64,000 bases of DNA from Winogradskyella wichelsiae (GTDB taxonomy: Bacteria > Bacteroidota > Bacteroidia > Flavobacteriales > Flavobacteriaceae), in the NCBI RefSeq assembly GCF_013403925.1, contig NZ_JABFDJ010000007.1, positions 186,001 to 250,000 on the forward strand, written 5' to 3'. Made by a program: the position numbers and the translations under genes. The notes under the pieces are model-generated. The model was not told the origin of the DNA. It did no database searches and saw only the letters and a list, made by a program, of their open reading frames with translations. This document shows positions 62,787 through 64,000 of the stretch, one piece after another. Position 1 is the stretch's first letter; each line of letters begins with the position of its first letter.

Positions 62787-63158
62787 TCACTCTGTCTTTG
62801 TTATTTTATGAGCCCATACTATGGCTTCTTCTAATTCTGAAAAAATTTCAAAAGGCTTTTTAAAAAACATTTTTTCAATCTCGGCATTCACTTTTGCTTG
62901 GTAATTGCTCGAAACTATTGCTAATCCTTCTAAGTTTTTAATTTTTGAAGTCTTTAAATAGACTTTTGGGTCAACAGAGTAGGAGTTTATTCTGTTTGAA
63001 ATATAGACAAATGGTTTGTTTAAAAAGTATGTTTCAGTAATATCTATTAATGTGTTATTTCTGTCAGGTGTAACATTAATACCTTCTTTAATATTAACAA
63101 TAATGTAGTTGTCAAATACAGTTAAGTTACAAAAGTCGAACTTTAAAGATTGGCTCAT
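62787..63158 (-). CDS. Hypothetical protein, SpoIIAA/STAS-like
   Basis: 123 aa, no signal peptide or helix of membrane length. The alternating pattern (FCNLTVFDNYIIVNIKEGINVTPDRNNTLIDITETYFLNKPFVYISNRINSYSVDPKVYLKTSKIKNLEGLAIVSSNYQAKVNAEIEKMFFKKPFEIFSELEEAIVWAHKI) resembles SpoIIAA-like or STAS domains found in many flavobacteria, often of unknown role. Converges with hutH. Confidence 0.6.
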   Translation of the reverse strand: MSQSLKFDFCNLTVFDNYIIVNIKEGINVTPDRNNTLIDITETYFLNKPFVYISNRINSYSVDPKVYLKTSKIKNLEGLAIVSSNYQAKVNAEIEKMFFKKPFEIFSELEEAIVWAHKITKTE

Positions 63159-63200
63159 AATTTTTATTCTTGGCTAGGGGTATAATCTAATTAAATAAAA

Positions 63201-63226
63201 AAACTCTTTCGGTTAAGAAAGAGTTT
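63201..63226 (-). terminator. Terminator after the ClpC-like gene
   Basis: AAACTCTTTC (63201-63210) pairs with GAAAGAGTTT (63217-63226); on the minus strand it lies 24 bp after the stop and is followed by a T-run. Confidence 0.82.
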
Positions 63227-63249
63227 CTATTTTAATAAATTAGAAAAAA

Positions 63250-64000
63250 TTAAGATTCTGTAGTTTTTTCAGAAGATTTAATTTTAACACTAAGTTCATT
63301 ATTTTCTTCTTCCAAATCCATTACGATGGTATCTCCTTCATGAAGTTTAGAGTTGATGATTTCTTCAGCAAGAGCATCTTCAACATATTTTTGAATGGCT
63401 CTATTTAAAGGTCTTGCTCCGTACTGTTTATCAAATCCTTTTTCGGCAATATAATCTTTAGCTTTTTCAGAAAGCTGAAGTTCGTAACCTAAGTCTTTAA
63501 TTCTATCAATAAGCTTAATCAACTCAATATCTATAATTTTACTAATATCTGCTTTTTCTAAAGCATTAAATACAATCACATCATCAATTCTATTTAGGAA
63601 CTCTGGAGCAAATGCCTTTTTAAGAGCATTTTCTATTACACCTTTGGCATAATCAGTTTCTTGTGCTTCTCTAGCAGATGTTCCGAAACCTACACCAGTT
63701 CCAAAATCTTTTAGTTTTCTGGCACCAATGTTAGAAGTCATTATTATAATTGTATTTCTAAAATCAATTTTACGTCCTAAACTATCTGTTAAATAGCCAT
63801 CATCCAAAACCTGCAACAGCATATTAAAGACATCCGGATGCGCTTTTTCAATTTCATCTAAAAGAACAACAGCGTATGGTTTACGACGTATTTTTTCAGT
63901 TAACTGACCGCCTTCTTCATAACCAACGTATCCTGGAGGAGCACCAACTAAACGAGAGATTGCAAATTTTTCCATGTATTCACTCATGTCAATTCTCACT
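63250..64000 (-). CDS. ClpC-type Clp ATPase, C-terminal part (cut by window edge)
   Basis: About 250 C-terminal residues; the frame stays open to the right edge and the codon at 63999-63997 is GTG (Val), not a start. It is the second AAA+ module: RIDMSEYMEKFAISRLVGAPPGYVGYEEGGQLTEKIRRKPYAVVLLDEIEKAHPDVFNMLLQVLDDG with Walker B LLDEIEKAH, sensor 1 IIIMTSN, and GARPLNRAIQKYVEDALAEEI with sensor 2. Closing FGTGVGFG and the absence of a long insert fit ClpC rather than ClpA/ClpB. It would unfold proteins for ClpP. Confidence 0.93.
   Translation of the reverse strand, partial: VRIDMSEYMEKFAISRLVGAPPGYVGYEEGGQLTEKIRRKPYAVVLLDEIEKAHPDVFNMLLQVLDDGYLTDSLGRKIDFRNTIIIMTSNIGARKLKDFGTGVGFGTSAREAQETDYAKGVIENALKKAFAPEFLNRIDDVIVFNALEKADISKIIDIELIKLIDRIKDLGYELQLSEKAKDYIAEKGFDKQYGARPLNRAIQKYVEDALAEEIINSKLHEGDTIVMDLEEENNELSVKIKSSEKTTES

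Overview
The window is about 64 kb of chromosome from a member of the Flavobacteriaceae (Bacteroidota). The evidence is low GC content, Bacteroidota-type -7 promoter boxes (TAnnTTTG) in front of many genes, type IX secretion (T9SS) C-terminal sorting domains, an HmuY/TonB-receptor haem locus, and lineage-typical families (DUF4294, DUF3276/PUR-alpha, DUF1573, DUF6607, an ABC-2 permease fused to an M1 peptidase, and a long NusB). No rRNA, intact tRNA, insertion sequence, prophage or CRISPR array is visible. Genes are closely packed, and most intergenic gaps carry hairpin terminators. Both end genes are cut by the window edges: a UvrD/PcrA helicase on the left and a ClpC-type ATPase on the right.

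Layout. 1-6 kb: UvrD helicase, Sua5/YciO protein, Bcr/CflA efflux pump, ABC exporter. 6-10 kb: a three-gene biotin-dependent acyl-CoA carboxylase set on the minus strand (BCCP, biotin carboxylase, carboxyltransferase). 10-15 kb: PrsW-like protease, oligosaccharide flippase, WYL regulator, NUDIX hydrolase, M42 peptidase. 15-21 kb: ABC ATPase with a giant permease-peptidase, DUF4294 protein, haemolysin-III/PAQR protein. 21-30 kb: lipoate ligase, a 635-bp gene-free stretch, redoxin, CsaA-like protein, PUR-alpha-like protein, ABC exporter, leucine dehydrogenase, NusB, DUF1573 lipoprotein, YajC. 30-33 kb: DsbA/FrnE and AhpD-like genes with a TetR regulator, plus a duplicated membrane protein. 33-38 kb: peptidase T, UspA, dihydroorotate dehydrogenase, LysE exporter, HMG-CoA lyase. 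38-50 kb: a haem/iron acquisition island. 50-64 kb: IMP dehydrogenase, thioredoxin-like lipoproteins, GIY-YIG protein, the threonine operon thrA-thrB-thrC with a candidate attenuator, NAD(P)HX repair enzyme, TlpA lipoprotein, histidine ammonia-lyase, ClpC.

The two most interesting systems are these. (1) The island at 37.9-49.6 kb. A TonB receptor, a surface lipoprotein HmuY, a second HmuY-like protein carrying a T9SS sorting domain, and a seven-repeat VCBS protein with the same sorting domain lie on the minus strand. Divergently there is a DUF6607 protein, an exported ankyrin protein, a DUF2271 protein with a flavinylation-like motif, a PepSY/flavodoxin/reductase membrane protein, and a small Cys-containing protein. 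Fur-like palindromes (TTAGAAT-G-ATTCTAA and variants) lie upstream of three of the minus-strand units. Together they look like haem capture, uptake and reductive iron release. (2) The thr operon leader. A 35-codon ORF rich in Met, Ile and Thr codons, starting directly after a consensus -7 box, is followed by a hairpin plus U-tract just before thrA. This is what a Thr/Met/Ile-sensing transcription attenuator would look like. A third, smaller regulatory circuit is a shared palindrome in front of the TetR gene and the AhpD-like gene it probably controls.
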